The notes beneath the pieces are model-generated. The model was not told the origin of the DNA. It did not search any database and saw only the letters and a list, made by a program, of their open reading frames with translations. From NCBI RefSeq assembly GCF_041053105.1, contig NZ_CP163444.1, positions 6,294,501 to 6,358,500 on the forward strand: DNA of 64,000 nucleotides, in the 5' to 3' direction. Shown here piece by piece: positions 53,698 through 63,519 of this stretch (position 1 is its first letter; each line of letters opens with the position of its first letter). Made by a program: the position numbers and the translations under genes. This stretch comes from Streptomyces sp. R44 (GTDB lineage Bacteria > Actinomycetota > Actinomycetes > Streptomycetales > Streptomycetaceae).

Positions 53698-54606
53698 ATG
53701 ACCGCTGACTCCTCACCCGACCGGCGCTTCGACCGCGCCCTGGCCAGCCTGCGCGGGCTGTCCGTGGGAGACGCCCTGGGCTCCCAGTTCTTCGTACCCG
53801 CCCACTACCCCCTGCTGAAGCGGCGCGAGCTGCCCGCCGGCCCCTGGCAGTGGACCGACGACACCGAGATGGCCTGCTCCGTCCTGGCCGTCCTCGCGCA
53901 CCACCACCGGATCGACCAGGACGCCCTGGCCCTGTCCTTCGCGGAGCACCACGACTTCGACCGGGGCTACGGCCCCGCGGTCAACCGGATGCTCCGGCTC
54001 ATCCGGGAGGGCGGCGACTGGCGGGAACTGGCCGCCGCGCTCTTCAACGGACAGGGCTCCTGGGGCAACGGCGCCGCGATGCGGATCGCCCCGCTGGGAG
54101 CCTGGTACGCCGACGACCCCGAGCAGGCGACCCACCAGGCCGAGATCTCCGCCTACACCACCCACCAGCACCGGGAGGCCGTGGTCGGGGCCATGGCCGT
54201 CGCCGCCGCGGCCGCGCTCGCCGCGGACCCGGCCGGGCCGCCCACGCCCGAGGCGCTGCTCGACGGCGTCATCGCCCTGGTGCCGCGCAGCGCGGTCGGC
54301 GCGGGTCTGCGCAGGGCCCGCGACATGCTCGACTACGGCGACGCCGGCACGGTCGCCGCGGTGCTCGGCAGCGGACGGCGGACCAGCGCCCACGACACGG
54401 TCCCCTTCGCGCTCTGGTCGGCCGCGCGCGGGCTGGGCGACTTCGAGCGGGTGTTCTGGACGACCGCGCAGGTCGGCGGCGACGTCGACACGACCTGCGC
54501 CATCGCCGGGGGAGTGGTCGCCGCCGCGGCGGCCGGCACGCCGCCGGAGGAGTGGCTGCGGCAGACCGAGGACCTTCCGGGATGGGTTCCGGACGGCACG
54601 GACTGA
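53698..54606 (+). CDS. ADP-ribosylglycohydrolase family protein
   Basis: 302-residue ARH-type hydrolase that removes ADP-ribose or a related group. GLSVGDALGSQF, the metal-binding WTDDTEMA, and GGDVDTTCAIAGG with the second pair of Asp are complete for a dinuclear Mg site. TAGAGT (53683-53688) nine bases upstream may be its own -10, although it is only 12 bp from the phosphatase. It converges on the MFS gene through a strong terminator. Confidence 0.9.
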   Translation: MTADSSPDRRFDRALASLRGLSVGDALGSQFFVPAHYPLLKRRELPAGPWQWTDDTEMACSVLAVLAHHHRIDQDALALSFAEHHDFDRGYGPAVNRMLRLIREGGDWRELAAALFNGQGSWGNGAAMRIAPLGAWYADDPEQATHQAEISAYTTHQHREAVVGAMAVAAAAALAADPAGPPTPEALLDGVIALVPRSAVGAGLRRARDMLDYGDAGTVAAVLGSGRRTSAHDTVPFALWSAARGLGDFERVFWTTAQVGGDVDTTCAIAGGVVAAAAAGTPPEEWLRQTEDLPGWVPDGTD

Positions 54607-54612
54607 GACGGG

Positions 54613-54648
54613 CGCTGTCCCCCGCCCCGACGGGGGCGGGGGACAGCG
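54613..54648. terminator. Strong bidirectional terminator
   Basis: Perfect 16-bp stem 54613-54628 / 54633-54648 (CGCTGTCCCCCGCCCC side), loop GACG, between convergent genes. Confidence 0.85.
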
Positions 54649-54674
54649 GCGTGATCAGGTACGCGTGCGCGTGC

Positions 54675-56228
54675 TCAGGCCACCGGGCCCGCGGCCTCGG
54701 CGCGGCCGCTCAGCGCCTCCAGGTCGCTCTTGCGGACCCGGATCACCAGGACGGCCGTGACCAGGGCGATCAGCACCATGCCGACGGCGGCCGTGAAGGC
54801 CGAGGAGATGCCGGAGGTCAGCACCTCGTGGCCCCAGGGCGCGGGCAGCTCCCTCGCCTGCAGGGCCTCGGCCTGCTCCTTGGCCGTCGAGTGCGCGAGG
54901 AAGTCCGGCAGCTGCTTCTCGCTCTCCTCGCGGCTCGCCGTGCCGAAGACGGTGACCAGGATGGAGAGGCCGAGCGAGCCGCCGACCTGCTGGGTCGCGT
55001 TGAGCAGACCCGAGGCGGCGCCCGCCTCGTGCTGGGCGACTCCGGAGACCGCCGTGAGCGTGAGCGTCACGAAGTTGAGGCCCATGCCGAAGCCGAACAC
55101 GACCATCGGGCCGAGCACCCCGCCGACGTAGCTGCTGTCCGACGAGATGAACGTCAGCCAGAAGAGCCCGACGCCGGTGAGCGTCGCTCCGGTCACCATG
55201 AACGGCTTGGGGCCGAGGACCGGGAGCAGGCGCTGGGCGAGGCCCGCGCCGACGCCGATCGCCAGGGTCACCGGGAGGAAGGCGAGTCCGGCCTTGACCG
55301 GGTTGTAGCCCAGGACGTTCTGCACCCACAGCACGATGAAGAAGAACATGCCGAACATGGCGGCCGACAGGCTGAGCATGATGACGTACGTGCCCGAGCG
55401 GTTGCGGTCCGCGAACATGCGCAGCGGGGTGATCGGCTCCTTGGCGCGCGACTCCACCACGGCGAAGGCCACGAGGAGGACCACCGCGGCGGCGAAGGAG
55501 CCGATGGTCAGGCCGTCCTTCCAGCCCTTCTCGGACGCCCGGATGAAGCCGTAGACCAGCGCGGCCATGCCCAGCGTCGACGTCGTGGCGCCCGCGATGT
55601 CGAAGCGGCCCGGGTGGCGCTCGGACTCGGCTATGTAGCGCGGGGTGAGGAAGGCGATCAGCAGGCCGATCGGCACGTTGACGAAGAAGACCCAGCGCCA
55701 GTCGAGCCACTCGGTGAGCGCTCCGCCGGCGAGCAGCCCGATGGCGCCGCCACCGGCGGAGACCGCGGCGAACACACCGAACGCCCGGTTGCGCTCCGGC
55801 CCTTCGGGGAACGTCGTGGTGATCAGCGCGAGCGAGGTGGGCGAGGCGATCGCGCCGCCGACGCCCTGCAGAGCCCGCGCCGCGAGCAGCTGCCAGGGCT
55901 CCTGGGCGAAGCCGCCGAGCAGCGAGGCGAACGTGAAGAGCAGGATTCCGGCCATGAACACCCGGCGGCGGCCGAGGATGTCGCCGGCACGTCCGCCGAG
56001 GAGCAGCAGACCGCCGAAGGTGAGCGTGTAGGCGCTGAGCACCCACGACAGGTCGGTGGTCGAGAAGGAGAGCGCGTCCTGGATGTGCGGCAGCGCGATG
56101 TTCACGATGGTGGCGTCGAGAACGACCATCAGCTGGCAGGCGGCGATGACGGTCAAGGCGATGCCCGGCCGACCTGCGGCGCGGGCTGGCTCGTCCTTGG
56201 TCTGTGTGTCCACCGGAGAAGTTGTCAC
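54675..56228 (-). CDS. DHA2-family MFS exporter (EmrB/QacA type)
   Basis: 517-residue drug/proton antiporter with 14 hydrophobic segments. QLMVVLDATIVNIALPHIQD is the DHA2 helix-1 signature, GRAGDILGRRRVFMAG motif A, and a mid-protein ATTSTLGMAALVYGFIRASE motif-C-like region follows. GTG 56228 has GGGGGATCC upstream. Divergent from a TetR gene, with two matching operators between them, so it is very likely repressed by that TetR and induced by its drug substrate. Confidence 0.93.
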   Translation of the reverse strand: MTTSPVDTQTKDEPARAAGRPGIALTVIAACQLMVVLDATIVNIALPHIQDALSFSTTDLSWVLSAYTLTFGGLLLLGGRAGDILGRRRVFMAGILLFTFASLLGGFAQEPWQLLAARALQGVGGAIASPTSLALITTTFPEGPERNRAFGVFAAVSAGGGAIGLLAGGALTEWLDWRWVFFVNVPIGLLIAFLTPRYIAESERHPGRFDIAGATTSTLGMAALVYGFIRASEKGWKDGLTIGSFAAAVVLLVAFAVVESRAKEPITPLRMFADRNRSGTYVIMLSLSAAMFGMFFFIVLWVQNVLGYNPVKAGLAFLPVTLAIGVGAGLAQRLLPVLGPKPFMVTGATLTGVGLFWLTFISSDSSYVGGVLGPMVVFGFGMGLNFVTLTLTAVSGVAQHEAGAASGLLNATQQVGGSLGLSILVTVFGTASREESEKQLPDFLAHSTAKEQAEALQARELPAPWGHEVLTSGISSAFTAAVGMVLIALVTAVLVIRVRKSDLEALSGRAEAAGPVA

Positions 56229-56251
56229 TATGGATCCCCCACGGAAGAATT

Positions 56252-56271
56252 AGTGAACGCACCCGTTCACT
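56252..56271. promoter_or_regulatory. TetR operator 1
   Basis: AGTGAACG-CACC-CGTTCACT, perfect 8-base arms, 24 bp before the MFS start; core shared with operator 2. Confidence 0.75.
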
Positions 56272-56294
56272 GTTCGCCACGGTAGTGAGTCCCC

Positions 56295-56320
56295 CTCAGT
56301 GAACGCAACCGTTCACTGAG
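56295..56320. promoter_or_regulatory. TetR operator 2
   Basis: Perfect 11-base arms CTCAGTGAACG / CGTTCACTGAG with the spacer CAAC, 40 bp before the TetR start. Centre-to-centre distance to operator 1 is 46 bp. Confidence 0.8.
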
Positions 56321-56360
56321 CACTGCCGACAAATCGAATCGCGTCAACGGAGAGATCCTG

Positions 56361-56978
56361 ATGGTTACTTCGCGCTCCACGGCCGCCGCCCGGCCGGAGG
56401 GGGCGGCGCTGCGACGCCGCGGCCCCGTGCTCGAGCGGGCGATCCTGGAGGCCACGCTCGACCAGCTGGGCAGTGTCGGCTGGAGCGGCCTCACGATGGA
56501 GGGTGTCGCGGTCGGTGCGCAGACGGGCAAAGCGGCGGTGTACCGCCGGTGGCCGTCGAAGGAAGACCTCGTCGCGGATGCCCTCCAGGCCGGACTGCCG
56601 ACGCTCGACGAGGCTCCGGACACCGGTCGTGTGCGTGAGGATCTGTATGAGCTGTGCCGCCAGGTCCGGGACGTCATGTACTCCAAGCCCGGCTTCGCCC
56701 TGCGTTCCGTGCTTCACGAATGCGATGCCGAGGCTGCCGAGCGATTCCATGGGCTGATCGAGACGGGTGTGATCGAACCGTCCAAGCGTCTCTTCCGGGA
56801 TGTGCTGCGGCGCGGAATCACGCGCGGAGAGGTGCGCGCCGACGCGATCGACGATCTCGTCCTCGATGTCATTCCCGCCATGATGATGTACCGGTCCAAG
56901 GTGTGCGGAAGCGAATGGCCGGACCATGAGATCGCCGATGTCATCGACCGGATCATGGTGCCTCTGCTGCGTGCCTGA
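56361..56978 (+). CDS. TetR-family transcriptional repressor
   Basis: 205-residue regulator. Residues 22-70 form the TetR helix-turn-helix (AILEATLDQLGSVGWSGLTM, TGKAAVYRRWPSKEDLVADA), followed by a helical ligand domain with DVMYSKPGFALRSVLHECDA. ATG 56361 lies 40 bp after operator 2. It should repress itself and the divergent DHA2 exporter. The ligand is likely an exported drug or metabolite. Confidence 0.93.
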   Translation: MVTSRSTAAARPEGAALRRRGPVLERAILEATLDQLGSVGWSGLTMEGVAVGAQTGKAAVYRRWPSKEDLVADALQAGLPTLDEAPDTGRVREDLYELCRQVRDVMYSKPGFALRSVLHECDAEAAERFHGLIETGVIEPSKRLFRDVLRRGITRGEVRADAIDDLVLDVIPAMMMYRSKVCGSEWPDHEIADVIDRIMVPLLRA

Positions 56979-57197
56979 TCAGGTTTGGGAGCGGGTTGGG
57001 AGCGGCTGGGGGGCGGCTCGGGGACGACGGCTCGGGGGTGGCTCGTGGGTGGCTTGGGGGCGGCTCGGGGTCCTCCGGGACGGGCAGGGTGAGGGGCTGC
57101 CGGGTGAGGATTCGGGCCGGCTGCGACCGGCCTCCGGGCGTCTGTGGCGAATCCGGGTATCGCGGGTGGCATCAGGCGGCGTAACCTGTCTGGCGCC

Positions 57198-57908
57198 ATG
57201 CCGTACGAACCTCCCACCCACACCGTCGAGCGGTCGCTCCGAGCCACCACCGGCGCCAAGATCGTCGCCGGGGTCGACGAGGTCGGACGCGGGGCGTGGG
57301 CCGGCCCCGTCACGGTGTGCGCGGCCGTCACCGGCCTTCGCCGGCCCCCCGAGGGGCTCACCGACTCGAAGCTGCTCACCCCCAAGCGCCGGAACGCCTT
57401 GGCCGCGGAGCTCGAGGGCTGGGTCACCGCGTACGCGCTCGGCGACGCCTCTCCGCTGGAGATCGACGAACTCGGGATGACCGCGGCCCTGCGGCTCGCG
57501 GCCGTCCGAGCCCTCGAAGGCCTCCCCGTGCGGCCCGACGCGGTGATCCTGGACGGCAAGCACGACTACCTCGGCAGCCCCTGGCGGGTCCGTACGGTGA
57601 TCAAGGGCGACCAGTCCTGCGTCGCCGTCGCGGCCGCCTCCGTCATCGCGAAGGTCCGGCGCGACGCCCTCATGGCGGAGCTGGAGGCCGAGGGCGGCCC
57701 GTATGCGGCGTATGCCTTCGCCGCCAACGCGGGCTACCCTTCGCCGGTCCACAAGGCGGCGCTCGAAGAGCTGGGGCCCACCCCGTACCACCGACTCTCC
57801 TGGTCGTACCTGGACGCGCTGCCCCAGTGGCGTCACCTCAAGAAGGTCCGCCTCTCCGCCGAGGCGGCCGCGCTGGAGAGCGGGGGCCAACTCGGCTTCG
57901 ACTTCTGA
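57198..57908 (+). CDS. rnhB: Ribonuclease HII
   Basis: Removes ribonucleotides from RNA-DNA hybrids. 236 residues with [15 protein letters not shown] (catalytic Asp-Glu), [10 protein letters not shown] (Asp) and [12 protein letters not shown] (Asp), in family order. TAACCT (57182-57187) 10 bases before the ATG suggests a leaderless or short-leader transcript. The 219 bp upstream, after the TetR gene, are G-rich with repeated GGCTCGGGG-like words and hold no gene. Confidence 0.95.
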   Translation: MPYEPPTHTVERSLRATTGAKIVAGVDEVGRGAWAGPVTVCAAVTGLRRPPEGLTDSKLLTPKRRNALAAELEGWVTAYALGDASPLEIDELGMTAALRLAAVRALEGLPVRPDAVILDGKHDYLGSPWRVRTVIKGDQSCVAVAAASVIAKVRRDALMAELEAEGGPYAAYAFAANAGYPSPVHKAALEELGPTPYHRLSWSYLDALPQWRHLKKVRLSAEAAALESGGQLGFDF

Positions 57909-58015
57909 ACTTCCGGTCACGGGGGCCCTGTCCGAGGGCCGTCCACGCGGCCGGGGTGCACATGTGTGCCCACCCGCCGGTGCTCCGCGCAGCGGCGTTT
58001 GATAGACATCCATTC

Positions 58016-58654
58016 ATGCCTCTCATCCCCGAGGAGCCTCAGATTCACGAGAGCGCCCAGGGTCCCCGCGCCACCGCGGCCGCCGGCCGCCCCGCGTCGA
58101 CCCCCCGTCCCGTACCCGGCCCGCGTTCCGCGGCCTCTCCGCGTCCCGGACGCCCCGGTCCCGGCCCGGCCAGGCCCGCGGCGCCGGCACCGCACCCCAA
58201 CCCCGGTGCCGGGCAGTCTCCGGCCAAGCGCCCGGAGAATCGTTCCGACCAGCGGACCACTCCGCAGCTCCAGCTGATCCCGGCCCCGGTCGACGGCGCG
58301 CTCGACGCCGCCGAGGAGGCCCTGGACCTGCTCCTGGAGAGCGGGCGGGCGCCCGGCGAGATCCTGGTCCTCACCACCGGTGACCCGCACCCGTGGGCGG
58401 CCCACGAGCTGTCCTTCGGCGAGGCCGCCTACTGGGCCCAACAGGACAGCGCCGACGACGTGTTCTTCGCGGACGCCGCCGCCGTGGAGCGGGCCTCCGC
58501 CCGCCCCGTGGTGATCGTCGCCGTCAACGGCGGAGACGAGGAGACGGCCGCCCGGGCCCTTCCTTCGGCGATGACCCGCGCGGGCGCGCTGCTCGTCGTC
58601 TGCGGTGACCCGCAGCGCATCACGGCGCTCCTCGGAGCCGGCGCCGGCGTCTGA
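58016..58654 (+). CDS. Conserved protein of unknown function
   Basis: 212-residue protein. The first 80 residues are Pro/Ala/Arg-rich and probably disordered. The rest (LQLIPAPVDGALDAAEEALD, GEILVLTTGDPHPWAAHELS, RPVVIVAVNGGDEETAARAL, GALLVVCGDPQRI) reads like the last RecA-like motif region of UvrD-type helicases, without a P-loop, so it is not an ATPase by itself. TAGACA seven bases before the ATG may be a -10. It lies between rnhB and the recQ region, suggesting a DNA-repair link; inference. Confidence 0.65.
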   Translation: MPLIPEEPQIHESAQGPRATAAAGRPASTPRPVPGPRSAASPRPGRPGPGPARPAAPAPHPNPGAGQSPAKRPENRSDQRTTPQLQLIPAPVDGALDAAEEALDLLLESGRAPGEILVLTTGDPHPWAAHELSFGEAAYWAQQDSADDVFFADAAAVERASARPVVIVAVNGGDEETAARALPSAMTRAGALLVVCGDPQRITALLGAGAGV

Positions 58655-58695
58655 ACCGGCTCCGGCGTCTGACCGACCGCCCCTCCGCCGGCCCC

Positions 58696-58720
58696 CACCG
58701 GGCCCGGCGGGGGCCCGGTG
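58696..58720. terminator. Convergent hairpin terminator
   Basis: 10-bp stem CACCGGGCCC / GGGCCCGGTG (58696-58705, 58711-58720), loop GGCGG. Confidence 0.65.
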
Positions 58721-58756
58721 CGATCTAGCCTTGGCGGCCTGTCGCGGCCCGCGTGA

Positions 58757-59386
58757 TCAGCGTGCGGCCGCCCGGCGCAGGGGTTCGGTCGCGCCGCTCG
58801 CGGTTCTCGGTGTGAGCAGGCCGAGTTCGGCCGGCCCGTCACCCAGCGGCAGGGGCAGCGAGTCGGAGCTCGGCCGCCGGCCTCCCCGGCCCTCGCCGAG
58901 CACCTGCCAGCCTCCTCCGGTCAGCGTGATGTACGCGCCGCAGCGGAGTCCATGCAAGGTGCAGGCGTCCCGGAGCCCCCACATCCAGGCTCCGTCCTCC
59001 TCCGTCCAACGCTCGTCGCCCTCGCGGCAGTACAGCAGGACCGCGGTCCGCACGGGCGCGCGTCTCCGGAGGTCATGGGGAATGACCCGCCGCAGATGCG
59101 CGAGCAGCGCGTTGCGGAACTCCCAGCCGTCCGCCGCGACGGGGCGGCGGACGAACGAGGCGCTGGCGGCGAGCCGTTCCTCGTGGTCCAGGACGGCGAT
59201 GACCGCCGTCGAGGGCGTGGGCGCGTGCCGGGAATGAAGGCCGCTGACGACCTCACGAGGGTTGCCTAGCAGGGGAATCCCCGCCGCGGCCCACTCGGCG
59301 GGTTCGAGCATCCGAGCGAGGCGGCTGGCGGACTGGGACGACGATCTGAGCGAGGCGGCTGTGGGCGGAGCGAATCCGAGGGTCAC
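58757..59386 (-). CDS. Unknown conserved-looking protein next to recQ
   Basis: 209-residue protein; no family recognised. STAVIAVLDHEERLAASASF, PVRTAVLLYCREGDERWTEE and GAWMWGLRDACTLHGLRCGA show an alpha/beta pattern with buried Cys, and the first 45 residues are Ser/Ala-rich. GTG 59386 has GGGAGG right upstream, which fixes the start. It is downstream of recQ on the same strand, 228 bp away; that gap may hold its promoter and nothing else is seen there. Confidence 0.7.
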   Translation of the reverse strand: MTLGFAPPTAASLRSSSQSASRLARMLEPAEWAAAGIPLLGNPREVVSGLHSRHAPTPSTAVIAVLDHEERLAASASFVRRPVAADGWEFRNALLAHLRRVIPHDLRRRAPVRTAVLLYCREGDERWTEEDGAWMWGLRDACTLHGLRCGAYITLTGGGWQVLGEGRGGRRPSSDSLPLPLGDGPAELGLLTPRTASGATEPLRRAAAR

Positions 59387-59614
59387 GGTCCTCCCTTCGG
59401 ATACGCGCCCGCTGGGCGGGCAAGGTCGGGTGAGGGCGCACCACAGCACAGTCCTTCCGGACCGCTGACGGGCCGTGCGGGGCGGTTTCCCAATTCTTGC
59501 GGGCCCGTGCGCGAGCGGCAACGAGCAATTGAGACCGCTGACGGGATTGAGTCGGTATGCCACTCATATCCCTGCCCAGTTGCCCATTGTTCACTCCCCG
59601 TTCCCCCTCCTGTT

Positions 59615-61798
59615 TCACCCCTGGACGGCGAGCACCAGCGGAAACACCCCTTCCGCTCCGGCCCGTCGCAGCAGCCGCGCCGCCACTGCCAGCGTCCAGC
59701 CGGTGTCGGAGAAGTCGTCCACCAGGAGAACAGGACCGCCCGCGCCCGCCAGACGCCCCGCCAGGTCCGGAGGGACCGTCAGGGTCCGCTGCAGACCGAC
59801 GACCCGCTGGGCGCTGTTGGTCCGCGAAAGCCGGAGATCCTCCGCCTCCGGCGCGTACTCCACCACGCCGAGGAAGGGCATCCTGCCGATCTCCGCGATC
59901 CGCTGCCCGAGCGAACCCACCAGACGCGGCCTGCGGTGGGAGGCGACCGTGACCACACCGGCGGGCCGGGCCGGCGCGTCCGGCGCCCCGGAAGCCCAAC
60001 CGCCCGGTCCCTTGGCCCAGTCCGCCAGGACTTGCACCACGGCCTGCACGACATCGTCCGGCACCGGCCCGTCCGGTGTGCCGTCGGCCAGCAGCGGACG
60101 CAGCCGGTTGCCCCAGCCGATGTCCGAGAGCCGCCCCAGGGCCCGGCCGGCGAACGACTGCTCCCCGGGCGGAATACGACCCTTCAGGTCGACCCCGACC
60201 GCGGCGAGCCCGGTGGGCCACATCTTCCGGGGCTCGACCTCCACGCCGGGCCGCCCCAGCTCGCCCTTGGCCGCGTCCAGCGCCGTCTCGGACACCTTCG
60301 GGTCGAACCTGCTCCCCGCGCAGTTGTCGCAGCGACCGCACGGAGCGGCCTCCTCGTCGTCCAACTGACGCCGCAGGAACTCCATCCGGCACCCGGTGGC
60401 CGCCGCGTAGTCGCGCATCGCCTGCTGCTCGGCGGCCCGCTGCCGCGCCACCCAGGCGTACCGCTCGGTGTCGTACACCCAGGGTCGCCCGGTGCTCTCC
60501 CAGCCGCCCTTCACCCGGTGCACCGCGCCGTCCACGTCCAGGACCTTGAGCATGGTCTCCAGCCGGGTCCTGCGCAGCTCGACCAGCGGCTCGAGGGCGG
60601 GCAGGGACAGGGGCCGGCCGGCCTGGGCGAGCACGTCGAGCGTGCGGCGCACCTGCTCCTCAGGCGGGAAGGCCACCGAGGCGAAGTAGCGCCAGATCGC
60701 CTCGTCCTCCTGACCGGGCAGCAGCAGCACCTCGGCGTGCTCCACCCCTCGCCCGGCCCGGCCGACCTGCTGGTAGTACGCGATGGGGGAGGACGGCGAC
60801 CCGAGATGGACCACGAAACCCAGGTCCGGCTTGTCGAAGCCCATGCCGAGGGCCGAGGTCGCGACGAGCGCCTTGACCCGGTTGGCCTGCAGATCGTCCT
60901 CGGCCTGCTGCCGGTCGGCGTTCTCCGTCCGGCCGGTGTAGGAGGACACGACGTGCCCGCACTGGCGCAGGTAGGCGGTGACCTCGTCGGCCGCTGCGAC
61001 CGTCAGCGTGTAGATGATGCCGGAGCCGGGCAGCTCGCCGAGATGGTCGGCGAGCCAGGCCAGGCGGTGTGCCGCGTCCGGCAGTCTGACCACGCCCAGG
61101 CTCAGGCTCTCCCGGTCGAGCGGCCCGCGCAGGACGAGGGCGTCCGTGCCCGCGGCCGTGCCGAGCTGCTCGGCCACGTCCGCCGTCACCCGGGCGTTCG
61201 CCGTGGCCGTGGTGGCCAGCACCGGAACGCCGGCGGGCAGGTCGGCCAGCATCGTCCGCAGTCGGCGGTAGTCGGGCCGGAAGTCGTGGCCCCAGTCCGA
61301 GATGCAGTGCGCCTCGTCGACCACGAGCAGCCCGGTGGCGGCGGCGAGCCGGGGGAGCACCTGATCGCGGAAGTCGGGATTGTTGAGCCGCTCCGGGCTC
61401 ACCAGGAGCACGTCCACCTCACCGGAGGCGACTTCCTCTTGGACCGTCTCCCACTCCTCGGTGTTCGACGAGTTGATCGTCCGGGCGCGGATGCCCGCCC
61501 GGGCCGCCGCCTCCACCTGGTTGCGCATGAGCGCGAGCAGCGGGGAGACGATCACGGTCGGGCCGCTGCCGCGCTCACGGAGCAGCGACGTCGCCACGAA
61601 GTAGACGGCCGACTTGCCCCAGCCGGTCCGCTGCACCACCAGGGCTCGGCGCCGGTCGGCGACCAGGGCCTCGATGGCCCGCCACTGGTCCTCGCGCAGT
61701 CTGGCCCTGCCGGTCGGGTCGGAGACGAGACGGGCGAGCACGGCATCGGCGGCGGCTCGGAGTGCGGCGCGGTCTTCCAGCGGGGCTGCTTGGGTCAT
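59615..61798 (-). CDS. recQ: RecQ-family DNA helicase fused to a phosphoribosyltransferase-like domain
   Basis: 727-residue protein. The helicase core has [20 protein letters not shown], the P-loop as [11 protein letters not shown] (Gly-Trp-Gly-Lys-Ser), [16 protein letters not shown] (DEAH) and [11 protein letters not shown]; the RecQ zinc cysteines appear in [14 protein letters not shown] (about residue 490). From about residue 570 a second part ends in [20 protein letters not shown], which is a PRPP-loop-like motif of phosphoribosyltransferases. ATG 61798 has GGAGG very close. Strand separation in repair is likely; the role of the PRTase-like part is unknown. Confidence 0.88.
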   Translation of the reverse strand: MTQAAPLEDRAALRAAADAVLARLVSDPTGRARLREDQWRAIEALVADRRRALVVQRTGWGKSAVYFVATSLLRERGSGPTVIVSPLLALMRNQVEAAARAGIRARTINSSNTEEWETVQEEVASGEVDVLLVSPERLNNPDFRDQVLPRLAAATGLLVVDEAHCISDWGHDFRPDYRRLRTMLADLPAGVPVLATTATANARVTADVAEQLGTAAGTDALVLRGPLDRESLSLGVVRLPDAAHRLAWLADHLGELPGSGIIYTLTVAAADEVTAYLRQCGHVVSSYTGRTENADRQQAEDDLQANRVKALVATSALGMGFDKPDLGFVVHLGSPSSPIAYYQQVGRAGRGVEHAEVLLLPGQEDEAIWRYFASVAFPPEEQVRRTLDVLAQAGRPLSLPALEPLVELRRTRLETMLKVLDVDGAVHRVKGGWESTGRPWVYDTERYAWVARQRAAEQQAMRDYAAATGCRMEFLRRQLDDEEAAPCGRCDNCAGSRFDPKVSETALDAAKGELGRPGVEVEPRKMWPTGLAAVGVDLKGRIPPGEQSFAGRALGRLSDIGWGNRLRPLLADGTPDGPVPDDVVQAVVQVLADWAKGPGGWASGAPDAPARPAGVVTVASHRRPRLVGSLGQRIAEIGRMPFLGVVEYAPEAEDLRLSRTNSAQRVVGLQRTLTVPPDLAGRLAGAGGPVLLVDDFSDTGWTLAVAARLLRRAGAEGVFPLVLAVQG

Positions 61799-61940
61799 GC
61801 CTCCATGCAACCCGATGCCTCGGACATCGCGCGAATGAGAGAGCGAACCTGTGGACAACTCGGCGATGGGGCGGATGCCCCGTTCCAGGAGTTATCCACA
61901 GGGGTTTCGGATTTCGGAAGATCGCGAGACGGTCCTGACC

Positions 61941-63404
61941 ATGAACGCGAATCACCACGAATCCAGTGGACTCTCCCGTACCCAGCGAATCACCCTGCGC
62001 GGCCCGGCGGAGCTGGCCGACGCTCTGCCCTTCGTGCTGGGCTTCCATCCCACCGACTCCGTCGTCCTGGTCGCCCTCCACGGCGAGCACGGCCGCTTCG
62101 GGGGCCGGGTCAGGCTCGGAATCCCGCGCTCGCCCCGGGAGTGGGCGTCCACGGCGGACCACCTCGCCGAGTGCCTCGTCGAGGGAGGTGCCCGGTCCGG
62201 CGCCCGGCCGGACGGCATCGTCGTCTTCCTGTGCCAGGACCCCGCGCCGGGCGAGACGGGCCGCAGGGTCATGGAGCGGCTGCGGCCCTTCGCACAGCGA
62301 CTGCGGACCGCCTGCGGGGCCCTCGACATCCCCGTCTACGAGGCCCTGTGCATCTCCGACGGGCTGTACTTCTCGTACTGCTGCCCCGACCAGCGCTGCT
62401 GCCCGCCCGACGGCACCCCGCTCGCGCTCAGCGGCACCTCGGTGATGGCGGCGGCCGCCGCCTACGCCGGAATGCAGGTGAGGGGCTCCCTGCGGGACAT
62501 GGAGGCCCGGCTGAAGCCGCGCGGCGGGCCCGCGGACGAGGAGCAGCGTGCCGCTCTCGACGCGGCCGCGACCTCGATCGTCCCCCGGATTCTCGAAGGA
62601 GCCGAAGAGCGGGGACGGAAAGAGGTGCGCGAAGGGACGCTGCGTCTCGCCCGCGAGGTCCTCCGCCGGTTCGTGAACCCGAAGAGGCCGGAGAACCCGG
62701 GCAGCCCGGAGGAGGCGAGGGGCGCGGCCGGCGCGGTGGGTGCGCTGGGCACGGCGACTCCGGTGCGGCAGGTCGCTCCCGGCCGGCCCGCCGGTGCCAC
62801 GGCCGCGGACGACGCGGCGGACGACGCCCTGATCACAGCTGACGAGGCGGCCGCTCTCGTCCTCGGCCTGCAGGACCGGGTCACCCGGGACCGCGCCGCC
62901 GAGTGGATGGAGGGCTGGGAGGGGACAGCCGCCCTGAGGCTCTGGCGCGTACTCGCCCGGCGCTGCGTCACGCCCTACCAGGAGTATGCCGCCGGGCCCC
63001 TCACCCTCGCGGGCTGGACGGCCTGGTCCACGGGCGACGAGCCGAGCGCCCGGGTCGCCCTCGGACTCGCCCTCGACGCCGACCCGAAGTACGTCTTCGC
63101 CCGGCTGCTGCACCAGGCGTGCAACGAAGGCCTCGACCCCGAGTCGCTCCGTTCCTGTCTGAGGAGCGAGCGGGATGCCCGGGCCGCCTCGGAGCAGGAG
63201 GCCGCGTCGCCTTCCCGGCGGGTCCGGATGCGGGCCGGCCGCCGGCCGGGCACCCCGCTGAGCCTCAGGAAGCCAGGGCGTCAGACCGGTGGGGGCGAGC
63301 GCCGGGCGAGGGCCGGGGTCCGCCCCGGCGGGCCCGCCACCGGGAGGCCGGCGAGCGGGACTCCGCGGCCCGGCGGGCAGCGCGGCTCCAGGAGTGGCCG
63401 ATGA
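61941..63404 (+). CDS. DUF4192 family protein
   Basis: 487-residue actinobacterial protein. The DUF4192 start is clear: LRGPAELADALPFVLGFHPT, DSVVLVALHGEHGRFGG, with a cysteine-rich YCCPDQRCCPPDG loop near residue 155 and a helical C-terminal half; the last 90 residues are basic and low-complexity. ATG 61941 fits the family start. It is divergent from recQ, with 142 bp between the starts, so the two may share a control region. No function is known. Confidence 0.85.
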   Translation: MNANHHESSGLSRTQRITLRGPAELADALPFVLGFHPTDSVVLVALHGEHGRFGGRVRLGIPRSPREWASTADHLAECLVEGGARSGARPDGIVVFLCQDPAPGETGRRVMERLRPFAQRLRTACGALDIPVYEALCISDGLYFSYCCPDQRCCPPDGTPLALSGTSVMAAAAAYAGMQVRGSLRDMEARLKPRGGPADEEQRAALDAAATSIVPRILEGAEERGRKEVREGTLRLAREVLRRFVNPKRPENPGSPEEARGAAGAVGALGTATPVRQVAPGRPAGATAADDAADDALITADEAAALVLGLQDRVTRDRAAEWMEGWEGTAALRLWRVLARRCVTPYQEYAAGPLTLAGWTAWSTGDEPSARVALGLALDADPKYVFARLLHQACNEGLDPESLRSCLRSERDARAASEQEAASPSRRVRMRAGRRPGTPLSLRKPGRQTGGGERRARAGVRPGGPATGRPASGTPRPGGQRGSRSGR

Positions 63405-63519
63405 CGACCGTGACCCGGCCGCCCGCAAGCGCGTTCAGCTCTCTGGCGGAGTCGCACGAACCGTCCCGCCGACACCCCGCCGGCCGACCGGTTCGCACAG
63501 AGAGCACCCCGTACCCGCC

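Noticed and set aside
59507..62842. Plus-strand ORF of about 1100 codons
   Set aside because: Antisense to recQ and overlapping the DUF4192 gene in another frame; no motifs.
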